This document shows, in pieces, positions 8,801 to 17,100 of a DNA stretch of 64,000 bases. This DNA is from Oceanisphaera marina (GTDB lineage Bacteria > Pseudomonadota > Gammaproteobacteria > Enterobacterales > Aeromonadaceae). Each line of letters starts with the position of its first letter. Within the stretch, counting starts at the first letter, position 1. The stretch lies in NCBI RefSeq assembly GCF_014643915.1, contig NZ_BMKE01000015.1, forward strand, positions 29,184-93,183, given 5' to 3'. The notes beneath the pieces are model-generated. The model had not been told where the DNA came from. It worked only from the letters and a program-made list of their open reading frames with translations, and did not search any database. The position numbers and the translations under genes were made by a program.

Positions 8801-9733
8801 GAGGCCATCAAGCTGTCGTTGCAGGGGCAGGTGCAAACCGCACTCACCCAGGCGGTGGATGACGATCGTTTTGAACAGGAAGGGTTACAGCAGTTTCCCG
8901 ATCGCACCATTCCTAAAACCTACGCCGCCAAGCGCGCCGGGTTTGAAGTGAAGGCGTATCCGGCCATTGCCGACAAGGGCGGCAGTGTGGCGCTGACCTT
9001 GTGCGAAGACGAAATCAGCCAGCAGCAAACCATGTGGCGCGGCCAGAGTCGATTGCTGTTGTTGCAGCTGCCATCGCCCATAAAATATCTGCACGAAAAA
9101 CTGCCGAACAAGGCCAAGCTGGGGCTGTATTTTAATCCTTACGGCAAGGTGCTGGATTTGGTGGATGACTGCATTCAGGCCGGCGTATACACCCTGATGC
9201 GCAAACACTGTGCTCCGGCCTGGACGCCTGCCGACTTTGAGCAGTTGAAAGAGCAGGTGGCCGGTGAGCTGAATCAGACCGTGGCCGCGATCGCATTGCA
9301 GGTAGAAGAAGTGCTGAGCCAGGCACATGCGGTGAAAAAACGGCTCAAGGGCAAAATCGATCTGGCGTTGGCCATGGCCATGTCGGACATTCAGGCTCAG
9401 TTGGATGGTTTGGTGTTTCGCGGTTTTGTCACCGCCACCGGGGGAGAGCGACTGGCCGATGTGAGCCGTTATCTGGTTGCCTTGTCTCGCCGGCTCGACA
9501 AGCTGCCCATAGATCCGCATCGCGATCGGGCTCATCTGTTGAAAATCCAGCAGGTGCAGCAGGCCTATAAGCTCCTGTTGAACAAGCAGCCCAAGGGCAA
9601 GCCGCTGCCCCCCGAGGTAGCCGACATTCGCTGGATGATTGAAGAGCTCAGGGTGTCATACTTTGCCCAGACTCTGGGAACGCCTTACCCCATTTCGGAT
9701 AAACGGATTTTGCAGCAGATAAACAGCCAGTGA
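5846..9733 (+). CDS. hrpA: DEAH-box ATP-dependent RNA helicase HrpA
   Basis: A 1295-residue protein, essentially the length of E. coli HrpA (1300), with near-continuous similarity. Motif I is GETGSGKTTQ near residue 102, motif II is DEAH (IIIDEAHERS) near residue 197, motif III is SAT (ITSATIDPERF), and motif VI is QRMGRCGR near residue 393. The helicase core is followed by the HA2/OB region and the long HrpA-specific C-terminal domain ending in IRWMIEELRVSYFAQTLGTPYPISDKR. The enzyme unwinds RNA and rescues stalled or collided ribosomes in related bacteria. The ATG at 5846 gives an N-terminus slightly shorter than in E. coli; no strong ribosome site precedes it, so the exact start is uncertain. 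It is transcribed alone. Confidence 0.97.
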   Translation: MGLGLAQTVEQLQARLKECRGAERGRFRRRLQGVAKMPEAKRQKVLEKIALEIATSMAERSRRQQLLNQPIHYPAQLPVSDKRDVIKAAIADHQVVIIAGETGSGKTTQIPKMCLELGLGIDGTIGHTQPRRLAARSVATRLAQELECELGERVGYKIRFNDQVSDATQVKLMTDGMLLAEIQQDRMLRQYDCIIIDEAHERSLNIDFIMGYLKQLLPKRPDLKIIITSATIDPERFSQHFNQAPIITVSGRTYPVELRYRPLVDDNRDRDQLQGIFDAVTELTQEGPGDILIFMNGEREIRDTADALNKLELRHTEVVPLYSRLSNAEQNRIFQSHSGRRIVLATNVAETSLTVPGIRYVIDPGTARISRYSYRTKVQRLPIESISQASANQRMGRCGRVEAGICIRLYGEDDFMNRPEFTDPEILRTNLASVILQMLSLGLGDISAFPFVEAPERKHISDGIRLLEELGAVLGEQGDLTLTPLGRDLARLPVDPRLARMVLAARDHGCVTEVMVITAALSIQDPRERPQDKQQAAGEMHRRFADKDSDFMTYINLWNHLKEQQKQLSGNQFRKQCMKEFLNYLRVREWQDIYSQLRLVVRELGFALNSEPADSNSVHQALLSGMLSQVGMRDGDKKDILGARNARFVLVPGSSLAKKPPRWLMVAELTETHRLYGRTAARIELDWLERAAAHLLKSSYSEPYWSKRQGAVMGYLSQSLFGLPVVVRRRVNYSEVDPKLCRELFIRQALVEGELHTRHGFFHHNRALLDQAETLEHKSRRRDLVIDDETLFRFYDERLPADIVSIRHFDHWWKQAAKNNPEQLHFTEEMVLNERADKVTTQDYPDAWLHDGLNLVLDYQFEPGQEEDGVTVRIPLPLLNQVTAAPFAWQVPGLRRELVISLIKSLPKPLRKHFVPAPNFADAVLAAMTPLDGELLDQIEQHLRRMTGVTVPREEWNWQALPIHLLMRFCVLDAKGEVLAAGRDLEAIKLSLQGQVQTALTQAVDDDRFEQEGLQQFPDRTIPKTYAAKRAGFEVKAYPAIADKGGSVALTLCEDEISQQQTMWRGQSRLLLLQLPSPIKYLHEKLPNKAKLGLYFNPYGKVLDLVDDCIQAGVYTLMRKHCAPAWTPADFEQLKEQVAGELNQTVAAIALQVEEVLSQAHAVKKRLKGKIDLALAMAMSDIQAQLDGLVFRGFVTATGGERLADVSRYLVALSRRLDKLPIDPHRDRAHLLKIQQVQQAYKLLLNKQPKGKPLPPEVADIRWMIEELRVSYFAQTLGTPYPISDKRILQQINSQ

Positions 9734-9776
9734 AGACTCTGGCTCCGCAGCATTTTTCATCGGCGTCTGCTTTATG

Positions 9777-9805
9777 TTGTTGTCGACTCGGGCGCGTGTT
9801 ATTAT
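9777..9805 (+). promoter_or_regulatory. Candidate sigma-70 promoter of rplY
   Basis: TTGTTG at 9777-9782 and TATTAT at 9800-9805 are separated by 17 bases, and the -10 hexamer lies 65 bases before the rplY start. It is a by-eye match only. Confidence 0.45.
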
Positions 9806-9870
9806 CCGCGCGCTTTTTACAGGCAAATGCCGGTCGCAGCGTTTGCCACTAACCTTATAGAGAGAAAATT

Positions 9871-10158
9871 ATGTCATTCGTATTTGAAGCTGAAGTTCGT
9901 TCAGACCTGGGGAAAGGTGCGAGCCGCCGCCTGCGTCATGAAGACAAAATCCCTGCCATCGTTTACGGTGCAGGCCAAGAGCCAGTAGCCATTGCTCTGG
10001 ATCATAAAAAAGCCATCATCGCTCAAGTTGAAGATGCTTTTTACAGCGAAGTGCTGACTCTGGTTATTGACGGCAAAGAAGTGAAGGTTAAGGTAAAAGA
10101 CGTACAGCGTCACCCCTTCAAGCCTAAGCTGACCCACCTGGATTTCATTCGCGCTTAA
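9871..10158 (+). CDS. rplY: 50S ribosomal protein L25
   Basis: A 95-residue L25 of the short enterobacterial type (94 residues in E. coli) without the C-terminal CTC extension. It binds the 5S rRNA in the central protuberance of the large subunit. Landmarks are the N-terminal [19 protein letters not shown] and the C-terminal [21 protein letters not shown]. The ATG at 9871 follows AGAGAG. A strong terminator 16 bases after the stop shows it is monocistronic. Confidence 0.98.
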   Translation: MSFVFEAEVRSDLGKGASRRLRHEDKIPAIVYGAGQEPVAIALDHKKAIIAQVEDAFYSEVLTLVIDGKEVKVKVKDVQRHPFKPKLTHLDFIRA

Positions 10159-10174
10159 TCGCGAAGAAAGACAG

Positions 10175-10203
10175 AAAAAACCGCCTTCGGGCGGTTTTTT
10201 TGT
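10175..10203 (+). terminator. Bidirectional terminator between rplY and the NYN gene
   Basis: Perfect 11-base arms (10175-10185 and 10190-10200, core ACCGCC/GGCGGT) with a UUCG tetraloop and A/T runs on both sides. It serves rplY and probably also the convergent NYN-domain gene. Confidence 0.95.
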
Positions 10204-10212
10204 GCCTAATGC

Positions 10213-10246
10213 CTTCACGCTTCACGCTTCACGCTTCACGCTTCAC
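10213..10246. repeat. Tandem heptamer CTTCACG, about 4.7 copies
   Basis: Four exact copies of CTTCACG (10213-10240) plus a partial copy. It lies in the short gap between the shared terminator and the stop codon of the minus-strand gene. Confidence 0.9.
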
Positions 10247-10725
10247 AGCAACAGCTGATTATCGATGGCAATAAAGTCGCTGGCTGCTTCCATCAGGGCC
10301 TTGGCGGTGAGCGCCGGGGCACCGTAAACCTGTATGCGTTTGCCGTAATGCTGGCGCAGCTTGTCGGCCAGGATGGCAAAATCCCCGTCGCCGGAGACCA
10401 ATATCAGGGTATCGGCAATGGCCGCACACTCTAGCATGTCGATGGTGATACCGACGTCCCAGTCACCTTTTGCCGAGCCATCGCCCCGTTGAATGAAGGG
10501 CTTTAGTTTAATCTCGAAACCGATAGCCCGCAGAATATTCTGAAACTGTCGCTGCTTTTCGTCTCCCCGATCAATGGCATAAGCATAGGCCGCCACCACG
10601 TCACGATTGGCCGTCGCCTGTGCCCAGAAGGCGTTATAGTCAAAATTACGGCCTAGTGCCTGTCGACAGGTGTAATAAACATTTTGTACATCGACAAAAA
10701 CCGCCACTTTTTCCTTATCCATCAT
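10243..10725 (-). CDS. NYN-domain (LabA-like) putative ribonuclease
   Basis: About 160 residues forming one PIN-like NYN domain. The expected acidic positions are present: VFVDVQNVYY at the N-terminus, DWDVGITIDML in the middle and LVSGDGDFAILADKLR in the C-terminal half. NYN proteins of the LabA/DUF88 group are predicted Mg2+-dependent RNA endonucleases; no specific substrate can be inferred. I prefer the ATG at 10725 (MMDKEKVAVFVDVQN) over one six codons upstream because the conserved domain begins directly after it. The stop overlaps the heptamer repeat. It is divergent from the DUF3087 gene. Confidence 0.82.
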   Translation of the reverse strand: MMDKEKVAVFVDVQNVYYTCRQALGRNFDYNAFWAQATANRDVVAAYAYAIDRGDEKQRQFQNILRAIGFEIKLKPFIQRGDGSAKGDWDVGITIDMLECAAIADTLILVSGDGDFAILADKLRQHYGKRIQVYGAPALTAKALMEAASDFIAIDNQLLL

Positions 10726-10879
10726 CGCTACTGGCCTGATCATCTATTTTGTAGGCGAAATCTTAACAGAACTAGAATCCTATTTTTAGCACCCTTTACC
10801 ACACACCGACAATTATAAATGAATGGTGACAGGCGGACTTTTCGGTTACAATGCGCATTATTTTTATATTAAGTCTGTC

Positions 10880-11386
10880 ATGAAATTAATTGAAATAGAT
10901 AAAGAACGCTACCGTAAACATTTAAACAGGGTGCTTGTTGGCTGTGCTTTATCCTTGGCAATATGCAGTTTGGTATTATCTCAGTTATTGATTTATTTAT
11001 TTCCTGACCCGAGTGGTAGTCATTTTCACTGGAATGCCATTGGGGTATTGGTGAGTGCAGCCCTGGTTGGAATAACGTTAAGCAAACACCGTTATCACCC
11101 TTATTTAACCGAAGTATATTATGTTTGGCAGCTAAAGCAGGCGCTGAATAAAATCACTCGCAAAATGCGCAAGATAGAGGCCGCCGCCCAGCAGGGGAAT
11201 GCCGACGCCATGCTGGCCTTGCAATACAGTTACTCGGGCTCGCGTTTACTGTGGCAGCTGGACGACAACACCATTATTATGGATGAGCTGGCAGTCAAAC
11301 AAACCGAGCTGAACAATCTGGCCGAAAAACATAATGTAAGCTTGAATGTGGATGAGTATAACGAACAGCTATTAAAACAGTTTTAA
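10880..11386 (+). CDS. DUF3087-family membrane protein
   Basis: A 168-residue protein with two N-terminal membrane helices (about residues 17-40 and 50-66) followed by a soluble, helical, charged region that probably lies in the cytoplasm. It resembles the DUF3087 family of marine gammaproteobacteria, which has no known function. The ATG at 10880 (MKLIEIDKERYRKHLNRVL) fits that family better than an upstream start at 10823, which would add a non-conserved leader. It is the first of two small same-strand genes; the next begins 100 bases later. Confidence 0.75.
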   Translation: MKLIEIDKERYRKHLNRVLVGCALSLAICSLVLSQLLIYLFPDPSGSHFHWNAIGVLVSAALVGITLSKHRYHPYLTEVYYVWQLKQALNKITRKMRKIEAAAQQGNADAMLALQYSYSGSRLLWQLDDNTIIMDELAVKQTELNNLAEKHNVSLNVDEYNEQLLKQF

Positions 11387-11486
11387 GCCTATTGATACGT
11401 GCCCGTTATGGGGGCGCTATCGTCAAACCAGTGGCCAGCTTATAGCAAGTATTGCCCCTGTCCTTTTAAGCAGTAAGGATAAACCC

Positions 11487-11828
11487 ATGTCAGACAAATT
11501 TTTCTTCAAGGGCCGCCAGGATGCGCGTCAAAGCCACATCAGCTATGGCTATCAAACCAAAGCCAGCCACAAGCCGGGTACTCAGAAGCATCCGCTTGAA
11601 CTGGTGGTAACCAGTGAGGCTCGCCAGCAGGAAGTGGCGGCCATGGTAAAGGAAGCCAATCTTTATGCCAACATACAAGTGAATGTACAACCGGGTGCGA
11701 CCGAGTCTATTAGCGAGTTAACGGTATTGCTTGATAAAAGCAGCCCCTTGCAGGTAGAGAAAAAGCCAGAGCGTAATGAAGCTTGTCTTTGCGGCAGTGG
11801 CATTAAATACAAAAAATGCTGTGCGTAA
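11487..11828 (+). CDS. SEC-C/SWIM-motif small protein (PBPRA1643-type)
   Basis: A 113-residue protein ending in a SEC-C zinc motif, ACLCGSGIKYKKCCA, with the Cys-x-Cys and Cys-Cys ligands. The N-terminal segment FFFKGRQDARQSHISYGYQ is characteristic of a small family seen in Vibrio, Photobacterium and relatives. The middle region looks like a degenerate ferredoxin-like fold. The SEC-C motif binds zinc and often mediates protein contacts, as in SecA with SecB; the role of this stand-alone form is unknown. TAAGGAT precedes the ATG at 11487. Confidence 0.85.
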   Translation: MSDKFFFKGRQDARQSHISYGYQTKASHKPGTQKHPLELVVTSEARQQEVAAMVKEANLYANIQVNVQPGATESISELTVLLDKSSPLQVEKKPERNEACLCGSGIKYKKCCA

Positions 11829-11834
11829 ATACTG

Positions 11835-11873
11835 AAAAGCCAGAATGGAGATGACTTTCTTTCTGGCTTTTTA
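11835..11873 (+). terminator. Rho-independent terminator after SEC-C gene
   Basis: Arms AAAAGCCAGAA (11835-11845) and TTCTGGCTTTT (11861-11871) with a 15-base loop and a T run. Confidence 0.88.
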
Positions 11874-12170
11874 TTGTTGACTACCTTGTAAGTTACCTTG
11901 ATTTTTAATGTTAAACTCCTCGCTGTTTTATGTCTTTTTTATTATTTTTTTATTTAAATAAACAACCTCGTCATGCTGTGGTTGTCATTGAGTCGTGCGC
12001 TGGCCTTGTTAATACATTGCGATTTGATATGTTGACTATTTTTTCGGTGTAAAGAGGCATTTATTGCTATAGTCAGATTTGTTGTTCTTTTCTTTAATGT
12101 GTTTATGTTACCGTCCAGATACATCAAGAAGCCAGTCAGCATCAACTGCCTGTACTGATAAGGAGAAGGG
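11874..12170. other. AT-rich intergenic region
   Basis: About 300 bases of AT-rich sequence upstream of the ATPase-like/MscS gene pair. It should contain their promoter. No convincing gene, hairpin or repeat is visible. AAGGAGAAGGG just before 12171 is a strong ribosome site for the next gene. Confidence 0.5.
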
Positions 12171-13163
12171 ATGAGCGACGAAAACCATTGGCAATTGATT
12201 CCAGCCGAAGAGTTCGAGTGCCCAACTCCGCCTACCCTGACGCGCTTTCAGCAAGTTTGGCGTTGGCTACTGCGCACCCTGGGTATAGAAGCTGAAGATG
12301 CCATAGCGTCCGATGAGCACAGCGCAGCGTTTGATTATCAACATTTTGATCGCGCCCCCGCGGTTAATGCCTTGCACCATCATTTGGCCGATTGGGTATC
12401 CGAAGAGCGATCAGAGGTGACCTTCTTGCTGGATCCTCCCTTCAGTGGCACCGCCGCCATTGCCCGGGACTGGACCTGGCAACAAGGCTGGGCACTGGTG
12501 ACGCCGCCGTCCATCAGCCAAATACGCGATGTGGCGGTAGACGAATGGTGGCAACAACAAGCATTGCATGACGCCGCCTGGCTGATTGATGATCTGGCGC
12601 GCTTTTTGTTGCGCAGTGCCGATGGTCTGCGGTTTATCCGGGTGTTGCTGCCCAGGTTGCTGCAAGGAGATTTTGGCCAGGGAGTAATAGTATGCGACAG
12701 CTGGACCTTTGCCTTTTTGCGTCGTACCTGGCCGCTTAATCTACCCAGAGTCTACAGCTTTGCCCCGGTCGGGGCACCATTGCTGCGGCAACTGGGGATT
12801 GAAGGCCGAGACCGGCAGCTTGGGCGGCTGGCCAAAGAGGCAAGAGGCAATGTGGGCATGGCGTTGGCATTGTGGGCCTGCCAGATAAACAACGATCAGC
12901 AGCAGGCATCGCTGCCAGTGGAAGCGGACGACAATACGGCCTTTATCCTGTATGCCTTGTTGCTGCATCGTGGGTTGAATGGCAAGCGTCTGCAGGAAGT
13001 GTTGTCCTCCATGGCGCCCGACGAACTTAATGTGCAGTTATTGCGCCTGGAGCAGTTTGGCATTGTGGAGCGTGACCATGAGTGCTGGCGGTTGAGTGCG
13101 CACGGTTATTTGACTACACGCACTTTTCTGGCTGGGCGAGACTATTTACTGGACGACTTTTAA
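12171..13163 (+). CDS. AAA/STAND-like protein with degenerate P-loop and C-terminal winged helix
   Basis: A 330-residue protein that I do not recognise as a named family. Its layout resembles a AAA-type ATPase. A hydrophobic strand leads into DPPFSGTA at residues 88-95, where a Walker A loop would sit but without the Lys-Thr/Ser. A Walker-B-like WLIDD lies at 137-141, a sensor-like strand GVIVCDS at 171-177, a small helical domain with ARGNVGMALALW at 224-235, and a winged-helix-like end at about 255-320. It should therefore bind nucleotide weakly or not at all. The mechanosensitive channel gene begins six to twelve bases after its stop, so the two are surely cotranscribed and may interact. 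A strong ribosome site precedes the ATG. The fold assignment is an inference. Confidence 0.7.
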   Translation: MSDENHWQLIPAEEFECPTPPTLTRFQQVWRWLLRTLGIEAEDAIASDEHSAAFDYQHFDRAPAVNALHHHLADWVSEERSEVTFLLDPPFSGTAAIARDWTWQQGWALVTPPSISQIRDVAVDEWWQQQALHDAAWLIDDLARFLLRSADGLRFIRVLLPRLLQGDFGQGVIVCDSWTFAFLRRTWPLNLPRVYSFAPVGAPLLRQLGIEGRDRQLGRLAKEARGNVGMALALWACQINNDQQQASLPVEADDNTAFILYALLLHRGLNGKRLQEVLSSMAPDELNVQLLRLEQFGIVERDHECWRLSAHGYLTTRTFLAGRDYLLDDF

Positions 13164-13175
13164 CGGGCGGTGCAT

Positions 13176-14003
13176 ATGAATCCAAAACGCTTTATGGGCT
13201 TATTTAGAGACATCACCACCGAGACAATAATTGAAGCCGTGATGGTGGTGGTGGTCGCGATATTGCTGGTGTGGCTGAGCCAGAAACTCTTGCCCTGGTT
13301 GGCCAATCGATTGCACAGCAGTCGTCGGCTCTTTATTCTGGCGCTGGTCCCGACCATTCGTATCCTGGTGCTGGCGGCGGCCATATTATGGTTGGTGCCA
13401 TTGTTTATCGAGCTGACGGTACAAAACACGGTCGCTATTTTGAGCGTGACCGGGCTGGCGATTGGTTTTGCGCTGAAAGACTACGTGAGCAGTTTGATTG
13501 CCGGCATAGTGGCCGCCTATGAAATGCCGTATCGGCCAGGAGACTGGATAGAAGTGGAAGGCAATTATGGCGAAGTGCGGCGCATAGGCATGCGCGTAGT
13601 TGAAATGGTGACCCCGAATGACACTGTGATTTTTGTACCCCACCTTAAGCTGTGGACCGGGCTTATTCATAATGCCAATAACGGCGGTGCCAGCTTGATG
13701 TGTGTGGTCAGCTTTTATCTGACCCCCGATCATGATGCATTTGAAGTGCGCCGGGTACTGGAAGACGTTGCCTTGTCCAGTCCGTATTTGAAGCTTACCC
13801 AGCCCGTGTTGGTGTTGCTGGAAGAGCAGCCCTGGGGCACCCACTATCGCATTAAAGCCTACCCCATGGATCCGCGGCAACAGTTTCAGTTTATGTCGGA
13901 CTTAACCGCCCGCGGCAAAGACAGCCTGCGCAAGATGCCGGTGAGTTTTGCCCGCATTCCTCCAGAGCAGTCCATGGATTTGGGCGCGGATTATCACGGA
14001 TAA
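13176..14003 (+). CDS. Small-conductance mechanosensitive channel, MscS family
   Basis: A 275-residue MscS-type channel. Two N-terminal helices (about residues 15-38 and 50-75) are followed by the pore helix region with the Gly/Ala-rich stretch VTGLAIGFALKDYVSSLIAGI, then the beta domain (YRPGDWIEVEGNYGEVRRIGMRVVEMVTPNDTVIFVPH) and an alpha/beta C-terminal cage. MscS channels open under membrane tension and release solutes during osmotic downshock. The ATG at 13176 is chosen over a GTG two codons earlier; GGGCGG lies upstream of both. It is paired with the ATPase-like gene directly upstream. After the stop two weak hairpins (14045-14071 and 14091-14111) lack long T runs. Confidence 0.92.
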   Translation: MNPKRFMGLFRDITTETIIEAVMVVVVAILLVWLSQKLLPWLANRLHSSRRLFILALVPTIRILVLAAAILWLVPLFIELTVQNTVAILSVTGLAIGFALKDYVSSLIAGIVAAYEMPYRPGDWIEVEGNYGEVRRIGMRVVEMVTPNDTVIFVPHLKLWTGLIHNANNGGASLMCVVSFYLTPDHDAFEVRRVLEDVALSSPYLKLTQPVLVLLEEQPWGTHYRIKAYPMDPRQQFQFMSDLTARGKDSLRKMPVSFARIPPEQSMDLGADYHG

Positions 14004-14162
14004 GGACTTCAATAATAGAGATTTTCCCCTCGCTTCAATACTACGCCTGTGTCTTTAACCCTGGCACAGGCTTGTTATTTGCTCTGTGGTGGGGGCGCTA
14101 AATTAGCCCCCATAGCTTTGTTGGCGTTATCATGGGCGAGCAGGGGATAATAAGGAATTTGC

Positions 14163-17100
14163 ATGCACAATAATAATGCGCTGGCGCCGGGTTTGATGGT
14201 GGTACACGGCAATCAGTTGGAAGAATTGAGAGAGTTGGCAGTGGCCTGGATGCGGCGTAATCCGCTGAGGCCCCTGGAAAACGAAGTTATATTGGTGCAA
14301 AGCAACGGCATTGCCCAGTGGTTAAAGCTGGCCCTGGCCGAGCAGCGCAGTGGTGGTATAGCGGCAGCAATGCAGGTGGACTTGCCGGCGCGTTTTTTGT
14401 GGCAAACCTACCGGCGGGTGCTGGGCAGCGACACCATTCCGGCACAATCGGCGCTGGATAAAGCACCACTAACCTGGCGTTTAATGCGTTTGTTGCCCGA
14501 GTTGCTGGCAGATGCGCGTTTTGAGCCTTTAAGTCGGTTCCTGCAGCAAGATGATGATTGTCGCAAGCGCTATCAGCTGGCGGAACGACTGGCCGACTTG
14601 TTCGACCAATATCAGGTGTATCGTGCCGACTGGCTGGCCGAGTGGGCCGCGGGGAGAGATCGCATCATCAGTGCCCGCCGTGGTCCTGTTGATCTGGGTC
14701 CCACCGCCTTGTGGCAGCCCGCATTATGGCGCGCCTTGCTGGATGATGTGGGCCACGATCAATTGGCCGGCAGCCGCGCTGGCGTGCACCCGCGCTTTGT
14801 GGCGCATTTGCGCGAAGCCGAGCAGGCGCCTGCGGGTTTGCCACGGCGGGTGATCGTGTTTGGCATTTCATCGCTGCCGGCGCAAACCCTGGAAGCCCTG
14901 GCCGCACTGGCGCGTTTTAGCCAGGTGTTATTGTGCGTACACAACCCCTGCCAACATCACTGGGGCGACATAGTGCCGGATCAGGACTTGCTTCGGCATC
15001 AATATCGCCGCCATGCCCGAAAATCCGGCCAGCCCCAGGTGTTAACCGATAACGACTTGCACCAGCACGCTCACCCCTTGCTGGCGGCCTGGGGCAAGCA
15101 GGGGCGAGATTACATCAACCTGCTCGACAGCATTGACGACCCCGATCATTACCGCGAACGCTTTGCCGCCATGGGCAGCCGCATCGATATTTTCGCTGAA
15201 GGTGCCACCCGGCATTTATTGGGCCAGTTGCAGGATGACATGCTGAACTTGCGCCCGCTCACCGAAACCCGCGAACACTGGCCGGCGCTTACCGAGGCAT
15301 CGGCCTCGATCCGCTTCCACATTGCCCACAGCGCCCAGCGGGAAGTGGAAATACTGCACGATCAGCTGCTGGCATATTTTAATACCGATCCCAGCCTGCG
15401 CCCACGCGATATCATTGTCATGGTACCGGACGTGAATGTGTATGCGCCGCATATAGAGGCGGTATTTGGCCAGTATCAGCGGGAAGACGACCGCTATATT
15501 CCCTTTACCCTGGCTGATCAGGGGAGCCGTGGCACGGATCCCTTGTTGATTGCGCTGGAGCAATTGCTGCGCCTGCCGGACAACCGACAAACCGTGAGCG
15601 AAATACTGGACTTGCTGGAAGTGCCGGCCCTGCGCGATCGCTTTGGCATTAACGAGCATGATGTGCCCACCTTGCACCGCTGGATAGAAGGCGCCGGCGT
15701 GCGCTGGGGGCTGGATGCCCAGCGCCGTGCGGCGCTTGGGCTGCCCGCGGACATGGAGCAAAACACCTGGCGCTTTGGTTTGCGCCGCATGCTGCTCGGG
15801 TATGCGGTGGGCAGCGGCGAGGCCTGTTTTGGCATAGAGCCCTATGATGAAATAGGCGGCCTGGATGCGGCCTTGATTGGCCCGCTGGTGCGTTTGCTGG
15901 ACACGCTGGATCACTGGCATCAGCAGTTATCGCAACTCATGTTACCCGCCGAGTGGGGCCAAGTATTGCACCAGTTGCTGAGTGACTGCTTCCTGGCAAG
16001 CCAGGAGCGAGATCAAACCCTGCTCGCAGGGCTGACCGAGGCGCTGGAAGACTGGCAGCAGTTGTGCAGCGGCGTAGAGTTGAATGAGGCCTTGCCATTG
16101 AATGTGGTGCGCGAGGCCTGGCTGGGCGCACTGGATCAAGGCCGGTTAAGTCAGCGCTTTATGGCGGGGGCGGTGAATTTTTGTACCCTGATGCCGATGC
16201 GCGCCATTCCGTTTCGCATGGTGTGCTTGCTGGGCATGAACGATGGCGATTATCCGCGTACCGTGACCGCGCTCGATTTTGACTTGATGGCCAAGGATTA
16301 TCGCCCCGGGGATCGCTCGCGGCGAGAAGACGACCGTTATTTGCTGCTGGAGGCCTTGTTGTCGGCGCGAGAGCGGCTTTATATCAGCTGGGTGGGGCGC
16401 AGTATTCGCGATAACAGCGAGCGGCCGCCTTCGGTATTGGTGGGGCAGCTTAGAGATCATCTGGCTGCCGGCTGGCAGTGGCATGATGATGAGCAGCCGC
16501 TGCTGGCGGCCATCACTACCGAGCATCCGTTACAACCCTTCAGCCGCCAATACTTTAGCGAGCAAGGCCCCTTGTTCAGCTATGCCCGTGAGTGGGCTGG
16601 CTTGCACCGCGCCGTATCGACGTCAGAAATATCGGCGTTACCGCCTTTGCTCAGCGACGACAGTCAGGTACTGGAGCGCCAACTTGAGCAATTGCAGCAT
16701 TTTTTGCGCGACCCGGTCGGGCACTTTTTTACCCAGCGGCTCAAGGTTTACCTGGGGGAGGATGCGTCGCCACAATTGGATGAAGAGCCCTTTAGTCTGG
16801 ATGGGCTGCAAGTCTATCAGCTCAAGCAACAACTGCTGGAGCAAGCCAGTGCTTCAACGGACGATATGGCGTCTGTGCTGGCTCGAGCGGCCACTCGGCA
16901 AGCGGGGCAGGGGCTATTGCCGCTGGCCGGGTTTGGTGACGCGCAACAGGCTAAATTGCTGGCGCCCTTGCCGGGGCAATTACAACGCTACCAGCTGTTG
17001 CGCCAGCAATGGCCGACCCCGCTCAACTCCCCCTTGCCACTGCACTTTGTGCACCAGGGCATCGAGCTGCAAGGCTGGTTGGGTGGCTTGCACCAGCAGG

